Source of the DNA: Ceratothoa steindachneri
Lineage: Eukaryota; Arthropoda; Malacostraca; Isopoda; Cymothoidae
NCBI GenBank assembly: GCA_963969495.1
Contig: OZ018321.1
Span: 190,193,485 to 190,257,484, forward strand
Length of the DNA stretch: 64,000 nt
Reading direction: 5' to 3'
Shown: positions 54,544 through 64,000 of the stretch, piece after piece
Position numbering within the stretch: position 1 is the stretch's first letter
How the letters are laid out: each line of letters starts with the position of its first letter
Program-made: the position numbers and the translations under genes
The notes under the pieces: model-generated
Databases searched by the model: none
What the model was told of the DNA's origin: nothing
The model's input: the letters and a program-made list of their open reading frames with translations, nothing else

Positions 54544-55861
54544 CGAGGGGCGGTCAATAAGTTTTGCGAATCAGTAGGGCAAAACAAAGGAAGAGGGATG
54601 GCTGTTAGTGGGGGTGTTAGGACAAGTTATGGCAAGTCAGGACCTGCAGCTGCACGCTCCTGCCTCATCTATTTAAGAAGCAGTAGCTGAGCGTAAGTCG
54701 TGAGTCACAAATTTTTCGACAATGGAGAAGGTTGAGCACCGCAGAGTGATCAAATTTTTGACCAAGGCAGGCAGGAATGCAAAAAATAACCAGCAAAAAA
54801 TATCCATGAATGCATGGTTGCAGTGTACACCGACACCGCCCCTTCCTATGCAACCATTGCTCCCTGGAATAGGGAGTTCCGCCATGGTCGTGAGTCCCTT
54901 GAAGATGACCCCCGTCCAGGACGCCCATCAGATGTGACCAACGAGGACAATGTGGCCCGTGTGGCCCGTGTGGAGAGGAGGATCATCGAAAATCGACGGA
55001 TGAAGGTCGAAGAAATCGAGCGAGAACTTGGAATATCACATGGAAGTGTTATCAACATGATCCACGACAATTTGGCAATGAGCAAGGTCTCTGTCCGTTG
55101 GGTCCATAGAAACCACACGAAACCTCACGCTCCATGATTGACTTCAACGTCGTCAAAGTTCGGAGGAGCTGCTGCTCCTTTACAACCAAGACCTGGCGGG
55201 ATTCGAGTCACGCATAGTGACAGGTCATGATGAAACGTGGGTCCATCACTGGGATCCCGAGACTTAGCTCGAAAGCATGGCCTGGAAGCACAGGGGCTCT
55301 CCGACCCCCATCAAGTTCCGGACCCAACCCTCAGCCAGGAAGATCATGGCCACCATCTTCTGGTATTCTGAGGGAGTGTTGATGGTGGACTATGCGCCTC
55401 GTGGAAGGACCACCACAGGCCAATATTACGCCGAGGAACTGGCTGGGTTGAAGAAGTGCATCCGTCAGAAGCGGCGCGGCAAGTAGACACGCGGTGTCCT
55501 GCTCCTCCACGACAATGCCCCTGTCCACAAGACCAGAGTTGCACAAGCTGCCCTGCGCGAGTGCAGATTCGAGAAGCTCAACCATCCCCGACTGGCCCCT
55601 AGCGACTACTTTTTATTCTGCCAGCTCAAGGCTGCACTGCAGTACGCCGGTTTGGGGGGCGATGAAGATGTCTAGCTCGCCGTCCAGGAGTGAAATGAAA
55701 AGCAGTCGGGAGATTTCTGGTTTTCGGGAATTCGAAGCCTCAGGGACACGTGGCGCAAGTGCATTGAAGTCGAAGGTAGTTGTATTGAAAAATAATAAAA
55801 CACTTTTCCTCATATCTCGTTTCCTTATATCCGAATTGCAAAACTTATTGACCGCCCCTCG
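54544..55861 (+). mobile_element. mariner element with TIRs
   Basis: TA duplications are at 54542-54543 and 55862-55863. The ends CGAGGGGCGGTCAATAAGTT and its perfect inverted copy extend to TTGC, 24 bases in all. The length of 1318 bases is normal for mariner. The element is essentially full-length with a broken transposase. Confidence 0.93.
54722..55690 (+). pseudogene. mariner transposase
   Basis: The start MEKVEHRRVIKFLTKAGRN is at 54722, with a frame change near 54830. The second helix-turn-helix region follows (VEEIERELGISHGSVINMI). After another break come TGHDETWVHHWDPET (first Asp), SMAWKHRGSPTPIKFRTQPS, LLLHDNAPVHKTRVAQAAL (second Asp) and LNHPRLAPSDYFLF (third Asp). The order and motifs are classical mariner, which normally has 34 residues between the second and third Asp. 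Here there are 30, because the YSPD segment before LAPSD is missing. In-frame stops at 55137, about 55266, 55486 and 55674 also inactivate it. Confidence 0.9.
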
Positions 55862-56599
55862 TATATCAGTTAGGCCAAAATGTAAAAACGTCCCGCAACC
55901 ACTAGAAATTCACCCCTTTCCCGCATAAAAATTCCCCTCATGGTTGGGATTTTATTCTGAATCATTGAGAGGAGTGTTAAGAATAAGAATCGGAAAGGTA
56001 AGTGTACGGTTTGGTGTATGCAGTAAAATGCGATGTGATATGACCCAGATAAGTATTAGTGTATGGTGGTTAACAGGTGGTAGGTGTTGTGAACGTTTTG
56101 GTTGAGCCCCATGAAGTATATTAGTGCAAGAAAAGAAAAAGAAGCTTTTGGGTATGGGTTTTTTTATCACCGATTTCTACTCGTTATGAGACCATTCCTT
56201 TTCAGTGAGAATCTATTACAGCTTAACGCTGGATCCGAACCATGGCTCGCTACAGCATAAGGCCGCCTCCCCAGTCCACTTGAATCAGGAATCCATCCGG
56301 CGACTAACAGATCCCCATGTAGCTAAATTTCGCCCAGTCAGCAAAAATGGTTTTCCCACTGCTTCTTCGTATCTGGAAACTAAATGCTCATTTTGGAATC
56401 TTCGAACACACTCCCATTTCCTAGCAACAAAAGATGAAAAAAAACATGGCCCATTATCCTTGACCTACGGAGAAAGAATACCAATAACGTTTTCCGGCGC
56501 TTTCATAAAAGAAAACTAAACCCAGATATGGGCCGCTTGTCTGGGAAGCGACACACCTGAAAGTTTAGTTTCTAAAAGCGCCCACCGCCATTTGATGGA
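55862..56599. other. Spacer, no supported gene
   Basis: An open frame at 56205-56519 (104 residues) has no known motif. Confidence 0.4.
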
Positions 56600-56940
56600 G
56601 CGGTCTCCTGCACCTTGCTGCCACAACCGCATTATCGCTCTGTTCCTCATATTCTTGTTGAATGCCCCAGTCTAGGAATCTTCACGCATGATATTTGTCC
56701 CGGTACCGGGATGAGCGGGGTCGCTATAGTTTGTCCCTTTTACCCGGGGCATGTTTGTCCACACAGACTTGTGGACCGACTTTTTGGAGGAGGCTGGTCT
56801 CTTCCATTTTGGTTGCCTTGACTTTTTCTTGGTGATGGGTGTATGCTCCGGCGCAGGAGGAGAGCGGGACTCCCTCTGATGCCAAGAGTACGCCTTTTCT
56901 TTCAGTTGCTTCTTTTGTTGATTTTTCTTGGTTTTAAATA
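56600..56940 (-). pseudogene. LINE ORF1 zinc-knuckle remnant, second copy
   Basis: DNA homologous to 8640-8990 in the same orientation (GTTGAATG, CCCAGTCT, TGTCCCGGTACCGGGATGAG, TTTGGAGGAGGC). The minus strand would encode the knuckle region of a gag-like ORF1, but this copy is more decayed. Confidence 0.45.
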
Positions 56941-57169
56941 AATAACCTAAGGTTAGGCTAAAAGCTGGGGGTTTTTCTGCGACTTAAAACCTTGATATTA
57001 TTATTATGGTAGAGGATTATGACCGCCGATCGACGCTAAGGCATCCATCTCAGCGAACGGTTTAAGGGAGTAGGTTACTGATGGATGGTGTGTGTACAGG
57101 TGATGGAAAGGATTTGTGGAGGACTAGATCGTGGATTTGAGACCGACAGCGGACAGGAATGAGTATATG

Positions 57170-58600
57170 GCATCAATCTAGAAATGGGGGCTTTCGGACA
57201 GAATCATCTTTGGGTGCTCACTGCGGGAGTAAAGAGATTATTAAGGGAAGAAAGGCAACAGATGGTGGAATACCGGGTACAGTCTACCAGAAAGTGGGAG
57301 ACCGTAAGCCTGACTCGGCAGGTATTGCAAATGGGATGGGACTCATGGGACATGAGGTACCCGTGAGTTAGACGTGTATGACCAAGACGGAGACGGGTCA
57401 AAACGACTTCTTTATGGCAGTAGCGATGGAAGGAGGATGCCCAGTACCCAAGGGTGGGTTTAATCTGGTGGAGCTTGGTGAGAGGTGGAGATTGCCTGGA
57501 GGCAAGCCACTGTGTTGACATTAGCTTTTTGAAGCGAGGAAAGAGGTCAGTATGAGGCATAGGAACAGGACGAGCTAGATCAGAGGCGGACCGTGCAGCT
57601 CGATCGGCTGCCTCATTGCCAGGAACTCCTACGTGCGAGGGAACCCAGCAAAAGGTGATCAGCTTTTGCGAGGAGACAGTGGCCTCGTGAAAGAGTTGAC
57701 GGATCTCGCGATCAATAGGGTGAAGAGAATAGTAGAGAGACAGTGCGGAAATCGCACTCAGAGTCCTAATATATTACGAAGTCGTTGGAGGTTTGAAGAC
57801 GGGTAATTAGAAGGGCATCCCTCAGGGCATAGAGCTCCGCAGTATATGCTGCGCACCTAGAGGGGAGGTGTATCGGGGCACCGTCTCCACGATGAGGTAA
57901 GCTGCGAGTAGGAACCATCCGTAAAGATGGCCGTGCACTGAGAGTAGACAAAGGTATGGCTAAGGAACTTTCCACGAAGAACCTCAGCCGGTGTAAAGGA
58001 TTTGCCAGGAAACAGCAAGTGGTTGCATATACTCGTAGGGGCCAGCATCCAGGGTGGGATCCCTGCGAGGATATCCGGCAGATTTGAGGAATGGGGAAGG
58101 CAGGGCAGTGAAGAAAGGAGAGGCAATTTTAAGGAGGTACCAATGGGCCTCAGGTGAGGGGTCACCTGTAACTATTGGAAAAGTAGGGGTAGAGGTCTCT
58201 AGCCTTCGTGGCTAGAAAGTTCTGTCGCTCCCTTAGGGAAGGGACGTTACAATCTGCCCGAAGGCTTGCGACAGGTGAGGAGCGGAAGGCTCCAGAAGCT
58301 ATCCACAGAGCAGAGTTTTGTATGGGTTCGAGACGTCAGAGGGTAGAAGGGGACGCTGAGGCGTACACCTCACACCCGAAGTCGAGTTTGGGGAGAAGGG
58401 CACCGTAAAGGCACAGCAAGGTGCGGCTGGAGGCGCCCCAGTTAGTGTGGAAGAGAAGGCGTAGAAGGTTGAGTGTCGGGAGGGTGGAAGTCACAAGGTG
58501 TTCCATGTGAGGCCATCCCTCCAAGACAACTTCTCGTCAAGTACCAGGCCAAGGAACCTCAGTGTCTGCTTAGTTGGGATCGGAGTTCTATAAGCTCTTG
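57170..58600 (-). pseudogene. LINE 3' part with RT thumb, RNase H and C-terminal knuckle
   Basis: Minus-strand text begins with RT-end pieces (LRFLGLVLDEKLSW, then PKLDFGCEVYASASPSTLRR). The RNase H blocks are AIFTDGSYS near 58.0 kb, and RCAAYTAELYALRDALLITR with DFVIY near 57.8 kb. The C-terminus is LTRLRLGHTRLTHGYLMSHE, then PICNTCRVRLTVSHFLVDC (CX2C...HX4C), near 57.3 kb. Frame breaks separate these. It resembles the larger element at 60.6-64 kb and belongs to a LINE clade that carries RNase H. The 5' portion is missing. Confidence 0.8.
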
Positions 58601-59244
58601 GTTGGGGTTGCCCAATGGGCGCTAATAAAAAAAAAACCACCAGGAGATGTCAAGACGATTCAGTCATGTCAGCAGTGGCGTTGATTCGCCCCAATTTCAC
58701 CTTTTGGGAAATCGGTTGATGATAATGATCATTAACCGAGTTTAGTGCCTAAAATAATTCCCGATAACATCGATTCTTTCCAATTTAAAAACTAAGGTAA
58801 TTAAATGGTATAAAAAAAACGACTTAAGAGGGGCCAGTATAGTTTTATAACTCTTCCAAAATTTAAGTTACAAATGATTAAAATGTTCAAACAAATGATT
58901 TGATATAAGAAACTGTGATCGAACCCTCTTCAAGCGTCAAGGGGTAATTATAAAGTGAAGTTCTGAAAATCGGGGGCCCTTTCGAAGATGAGTTTCCTGG
59001 TCAGCCACCACATCATGATTGGCTGGAGACCGGATATCAGCACCATAAGGTAGAAGCGTCGTTTTGTACCTACGCTGTACCCATGAATCGACGAATCCGC
59101 ATTGCCCTGAATTTGGCACCGAAGAGTACGAAACTGGAAAGGAAAAAGCACGAGTAATGACTTCAAAATACCTTACTTCATCATCTAGGTGGCATGTATC
59201 AATGTCCAAGTAGACACTATACTGAAAACTACCCTAACTTCCCA
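58601..59244. other. Spacer, nothing recognised
   Basis: An A-run at 58626-58637 and AT-rich DNA. A minus-strand open frame (58937-59209) has no known motif. Confidence 0.4.
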
Positions 59245-59380
59245 CTCAATACACGGCAGCATTTGACAGTGTTGACTACACCGTTCTTCTTCATTACCTC
59301 CGTGAATTCCTGGTTATCTCTGGAGCTGCCCTTAACTGGCTACGATCAGAAGTCCTTACAGTGAACACAGTGTAATCATA
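59245..59380 (+). pseudogene. LINE reverse-transcriptase scrap, plus strand
   Basis: One open stretch reads TAAFDSVDYTVLLHYLREFL, then VISGAALNWLRSEV. This corresponds to the motif A block of CR1/L2-like reverse transcriptases (AFDTVDH..LL..L, then GI.G.AL.W..SYL). Flanks do not continue the domain convincingly. Confidence 0.6.
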
Positions 59381-60599
59381 TCTTAACTCAGGTAAGGCCA
59401 CTCGAATAAACTACAACAATACAAATATAGAATAAACCTGACCCCGAAGCTAAATGCATCAAATGCAACCAAATCCCACACATCGAAAACCTCTTAGATG
59501 GCACAAGCCTCACACAAGCTCGTAGTGGACTACAAAAAAAAAACCATCTCTTAAGATTTAAGGAAGGAGCCAGTTGGGCAGCTGCCCAAACCAAGTGGAT
59601 TCTAAATGGCGACTATGTGATCAAAATTTCAAAAATAAGGGTTTACAAGATTCCTCTGCCAGAAGGAAACGAAGGCGAGACAGGCGAGGGATAGTTGAAA
59701 GGGTCGGGAAACGACGAGGGGAGAATGGCAAATGATGGCAGATGTGAACGCAGCAAAGGGCCACCTCTAAGGACGGTAATTTCATAAGGTTCGAGGGACA
59801 AAACGAAGAGACTTTTTGATTTTATATAATTTAAATGATGAACACCAATCCCATTCGTATTACCGAATCACATCAAAATGAATCCCGTCAAGGACAGAAG
59901 TAGATCTACAAAGGGAATGCATCACGCAGCTCGAGGATGGAGAATAAGGCATTATTCGGGTTAGATTTTGTTGTAAAATTGAGAGGATGAGACTGTTGGT
60001 TTGATTTATAAGCTGGAAAAGCTTTATTGTAACGGCTGACACTGCTGACGGCCGGAAATGGTCGGTCAAGGCGTTGCTGACCACCAAGGCTGAAATTTTT
60101 AAAGATCTACTTTTTATATTATTTACCTGTTATGAACTTTATATTGATTCATTCTGATAATAACTCCTAAATTAGTAGATGTTTGCAAATCGGTTTTTTC
60201 TTTGGAAAACAAAACTTCTTGATTTAGGTTCCAGTCTTGTGTCTATATTTGTCTAATGACATCAAAACCTCTTTGTGGCGTTTCTTTGATTGTAAATATT
60301 CTTTTTGTGTAGTAGCTGGTTCTTAAATAAATCTATTATTATAACCCAATTGCTCGAATTCTTAAGCTTCTGCCTCTTTGTTTCCTTTTCTTAAGTCTCC
60401 CCATTGCTCCCTGATTTCTCTAGTTCTGCATAACCTTGAACATTGATCCCGTTCAAGTCTGTTTCCTATTCTCCTTCTGAATACTCCTTTCCCGAGTTGC
60501 CTTTTGGGCTGGATTTAGGCCGGATTTAGGCCCCAGTCAAGAAACCTTTTGAACAACTCCACTATCATCTTCTGTTCCACTGATTCTGGGGCATTCATT
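59381..60599. other. Spacer, no supported gene
   Basis: A plus-strand stretch near 59440-59690 is open (KCIKCNQIPHIENLL, then WAAAQTKWILNGDYVIK) but not recognised. The remainder is AT-rich. Confidence 0.4.
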
Positions 60600-60639
60600 C
60601 GCCGCACTATGCAATTCCAACATATCCAGGAACCCGGCA

Positions 60640-61000
60640 GAAGATAATCTCTAGATCCACCTGGCTCGCCTAAACCGTGGCATCACATATCGCGAACCAA
60701 TGGGTGTGGGGATTCCAATGCACCGAAAGCATTCAAGGCGCCTTGTGAGTGGCTATAGATCACAATCCGGTCTGCGAACTGGCCACGTCGCGTTATCTCC
60801 CGTATCAAGCGATGTATTGCAATCACCTCGGCCGTAAAGACAGACGCATGGCCTGGTAGAGCACCGCTGACTTCAAGCAGAGGGGATAAAGCGTGGAAAC
60901 TAACTACCTCCTAGGACTTGGAGCCATCCGTATACACTGGCATGGATACAGACTGATACGAAGTGTGCTCAAATAATGCCGAAGGCAATACTCCCGGCGC
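60640..61000 (-). pseudogene. LINE RNase H domain remnant
   Basis: The text has SMPVYTDGS (first Asp), HASVFTAEVIAIHRLI (Glu) and DRIVIYSHSQGALNAF. In the last block the normal IYSDSQ has His for the catalytic Asp. Stops follow each block. Together with the RT it identifies the LINE group, but the domain is dead. Confidence 0.75.
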
Positions 61001-61434
61001 AGTACAAGCTTTAGGAGCAGAGGCGTGGCGACAAATAGCCAAATGTGGTACCCTCTAGGGTGGCATCCTGGGCAGAACCAGGGGCGCCACCGGCCCGAGA
61101 GCTATATCTACCTCTCCAAGGAATTTCCTGGCCCTAAACCCAAAGGGCTTAGGGTATGAGTGGCGTCTCTCGGCGGCATAGGCACCATCGAGATCGGTTG
61201 TGGATACAGTGAGAGCCATTGGCGATTGAGGGAGGCCAGGGCTCGTGCGTACAGCCGCATAATGAACTGTGTACGGCGGAGAGTGAGTAGCATCTCCCAG
61301 AATAGACAAGTAGGCTCTCAATGGGAAGGGGAGTGCGGAAGGCACCGGATTCCAGGTGGAGAACAGTGTGGTGGATTAAGTGCACCTTCCGCAATACGCG
61401 CTCAATTGTGGATGCATAAAACTCGCATCCGTAG

Positions 61435-62651
61435 TCAAACTTCCAACGAACAAAAGATCGATAGAAAAGTAAGGCAATAAGCCACATCAGCACCCCAGGT
61501 GCTGAACGTCATGGAACGAATAATGTCCATGGGCCGGGTAAAAGAGCCCCTAAGGTTTAGGAAAAAGTCCGTGTTGGGGTGGAGCCATGGGTGGTAACAG
61601 AAGTGCACCACATTAGTCTTGGCCAAGGAAAACCGAAGCTTGTGCACTTCGGCATAGCGAGAGATGCAGTTCAATGCCTGTTGGAGTGGACGTTCCAGGG
61701 TTGGCATCTGAGCTACACCAAAAGAGATCGAAAGGTCGTCCCCGTAGAGCATAGCAAGAACATCTTCCGGAAACACCGAGGTGATAGCGGTGATGGTCAT
61801 GACAGAGTTTAACACTAAGAACATTTCCCTTCGGGACCCACTATTCCTGCTCCATTGGGTCAGAGCGGGCTCCACTCACTCGTACACGGAATCGACAAGC
61901 TCGCAAAAAGTCCGGATTAAAGATTTGGAGGCGTTCCCTCGCCCCCATCGTGTGGAGAGTCTCCATGATACCGTGTAGCCATGCGGTATCATAGGCCTTC
62001 TCCAGATCGAAAAACACCGTGGCGTAGTGCTGTCTATGAAGGAAGGCCTCGCAGATGGCATTTTCTGGTCGGAGCAGAGCATCCGACGTAGAGTGGAACT
62101 TGCGGAAGCCGCACTGTGCAGAAGACAGATGGCCTCCCCTGTCCAAAAAAAAAGGCTAATCTAAGATTTACCAATTTCTCCATCAGCTTGCAGACGCAAG
62201 AGGTTAGAAGGATTGGGCGGAAACCGGCCGGAGTAGAGTGATTTCTCCACGGTTTGCGAAAGGCGAGCACAGTAGAGATTCGCCAGGAATCTGGGAGGAG
62301 ACCCTTCACCCAGATCCTGTTGAACAAATCTAACAGAAAGGCCATGCCTCGCTCACTGGACCATGGGCGGTGTCCGCTACGAAGCAAGAGCGGAACGCAA
62401 CTCACTCACATTAAACCTGTCGTTAAAGGGCTCTCCGCATCTGGAGGTAAAGTCCAGTATGCGGCCTTCCGCGACATCACAACGTGAATTGAATGCTGGC
62501 GGAGCAGCATCTCGGCTAGAGAATGCGGAAAAAGCGATGGCGAAGGATTAAGCCACGGACGCGGGGTCGGAGATTGCGGTCCCTTTCTCCGGGAGAACGG
62601 GAGGGGATGTCCTGCGAGAACTTGCCCCGAATCCCTTTGACTCGCTTCCAC
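61435..62651 (-). pseudogene. LINE reverse-transcriptase domain
   Basis: The blocks in order are WKRVKGIRGKFSQDIP (linker), RISTVLAFRKPWRNHS, FRPILLTSCVCKLMEKLVN, SSAQCGFRKFHSTSDALL, YATVFFDLEKAYDTAWLHGI (motif A, catalytic Asp) and LAMLYGDDLSISFG (motif C, YGDD). Three frame changes (near 62405, 62145 and 61870) interrupt it, so no full-length protein is possible. The frame text is otherwise well conserved, which suggests moderate age. Confidence 0.85.
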
Positions 62652-63012
62652 ACCTCTGCTAGATGGGTCTTCCCGTTAAGTGAAGACACTTATGCCCGCG
62701 GGCATGCTTCGAAATATACCGGAACCTAGCCCTAGCCAGATGAAATTCAGCGACAGTGAAATCGTTCGGGCGGCACTTATAGCGCATGTAGGCATAACGC
62801 TTCTGCTTGAGGGCCGTCTCACACTCAGCTGACCCCCAGGAGAGTGGTCGACGTGCAAAACGGCCAGACCTTCTAGGAATAGTAGCCAGGCCCGCGTCGA
62901 TGAGGTTGCCGGAGAACAACTCAACGACCTCATCTACCAACCTAAACTCCTCGACTGAGATAGAGAATTCAGTCATTTCCTGAAATGCAGACGACCGCGC
63001 CCAAGCCAAGCG

Positions 63013-63735
63013 TCACCAGGGCGGGGTCTTTGGTGGCAGCAGCCTAGAAAATGATATTTGAATGGGAAAGTGATCACTGCCATGGAGGTCATCGACCACT
63101 CCCCAATCAAAATCGGGCTGTGCATCCGGAGAGCACAACGATAGATCGAGGCAGGAAAATGAAGCGTTTCTCAGGCAGTGATGCGTAAACTCATTCACAT
63201 TTAGGACATCTATTTCAAGCACGTCGATCAGGTCGGCAAGGACTTGAACCCGAAGATTGATAGAGTAGTCTCCCCAGAGGGGTCTCTACTGTTTAGATCT
63301 CCGAGCAAGAGATAGGGCCTCGGCAACCGTGCCACCACGCGGCGGAAGTCCCCTGCGTCGAAGTCAGTTGACGGTGGAATGTACGCGGAAATAACAGTAT
63401 ACCTCCTATCAAGGTGCAGCTGCACAGCTACTGCCTGAGAGGAGGTATCTAAAGCGAAGAGAAGGACGGAGACATCCTGCCTGATGTAAATCGCATATCC
63501 TACCGCAAGGCCCCCATCCCGTGGTGGTGGGGTCGCAAAACCTTTATACCCCGGGAGAGTGAGCAGGGGCCATGCGACCAGCATGGTCTCCTGCAAAAAG
63601 ATTGCTAACGGAGAACGAGAGGAGACGAGCCTCCGCAGCTTCTCCCAGTTGGCTCGGAGTCCACGGCAACTCCATTGAAGGAATATGCCCTCCAGGCCTA
63701 GCTCGGGGGAGACGCGGGTGCTCTCTTCGAAGAGA
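63013..63735 (-). pseudogene. LINE apurinic-type endonuclease domain
   Basis: The text runs IFLQWSCRGLRANWEKLRRL, AIFLQETM (catalytic Glu), YIPPSTDFDAGDFRRVVARL, YLLLGDLNSRDPSGE (GDxN block) and, after one frame change near 63228, DDLHGSDHFPIQI (SDH block). The usual first motif is QWNCRG, so Asn is replaced by Ser here. All later catalytic blocks are present. The domain would nick target DNA for target-primed reverse transcription. Confidence 0.85.
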
Positions 63736-64000
63736 AGACCCTCACGGCAATGGCCGTACGCTTCCCGGAGGCAGAACCCCGGGCGCTGTTGGCCGGACAA
63801 TGCGCTGTCGCCTTACGTGAAACGGTCACGCTGGGGGAAGTGGGGGAGAGCCCTGGTTTTAGCCGGGGCTGAGTGTGAACTCTTTGTGTCGCCAGCTTTA
63901 CCAGGAAAGCGCCCGGGTTGAGTAGAACTCGCAGAAGGGCGCCAAATGGGCGCGGAAACAACGGTGCTGATTAGCTTGGATGGGCCAGGAGCAGAGGGTG

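Larger units (their letters stand above)
60600..63961 (-). mobile_element. LINE with endonuclease, RT and RNase H (runs toward window end)
   Basis: One minus-strand element with domains in the expected order: ORF1 C-terminal text (63.70-63.96 kb), endonuclease (63.0-63.74 kb), linker (62.4-63.0 kb), reverse transcriptase (61.4-62.4 kb), thumb (61.1-61.5 kb) and RNase H (60.6-61.0 kb). The presence of an apurinic-type endonuclease and RNase H places it in the I/R1/LOA/Jockey superfamily. The GC content is higher than the surroundings. Its ORF1 start lies beyond base 64000. Confidence 0.85.

Noticed and set aside
61160..62729. Several plus-strand frames at 61-63.9 kb
   Set aside because: They are antisense shadows of the minus-strand LINE domains.

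Overview
This window is eukaryotic nuclear DNA: AT-rich, with small protein-coding exons separated by introns of up to about 12 kb that are packed with decayed transposable elements and satellites. It has no operons, ribosome binding sites or prokaryotic genes. The mix of mariner and other Tc1/mariner elements, hAT, a Ty3/gypsy-type LTR retrotransposon, I/Jockey-like LINEs, and a short run of CCTAA (the arthropod telomere motif) suggests an arthropod, possibly a crustacean. That assignment is inference.

One host gene can be supported. It is a FERM-domain protein of the FRMD3/FRMD5 group (Drosophila CG5022-like) on the + strand. I joined seven exons by conserved protein blocks and matching splice phases: 2108-2316, 2579-2731, 10337-10425, 21456-21673, 27474-27602, 39984-40133 and 41764-42305. 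The 5' half of the gene lies before base 1. The exons encode the end of the FERM domain, the FERM-adjacent region, a variable linker and a C-terminal membrane segment. An AATAAA follows at 42391. The 89-base third exon is too short to appear as a long open frame and was found by reading.

The introns hold most of the window. Intron 2 (2.7-10.3 kb) has LINE reverse-transcriptase and ORF1 remnants. Intron 3 (10.4-21.5 kb) has a 31-base minisatellite and a hAT transposase gene split by a 6.4-kb LTR retrotransposon with a 4-base target duplication. Intron 4 (21.7-27.5 kb) is dominated by a 4.3-kb satellite of about 107 diverged 40-base units. Intron 5 (27.6-40.0 kb) has two LINEs, one split by two Tc1/mariner insertions. 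One of those insertions sits at the exact centre of a palindromic MITE.

Downstream of the gene (42.4-64 kb) I found only repeats: a Tc1 MITE, an internally deleted LINE, a composite A/B repeat family interrupted by hAT and LINE sequence, a mariner with both inverted repeats, and several minus-strand LINEs. The last of these retains endonuclease, reverse transcriptase and RNase H remnants and runs off the window end. Every transposase or polymerase gene seen carries stops or frameshifts, so all are called pseudogenes or fragments. No RNA gene, CRISPR array or prokaryotic-type system was found.
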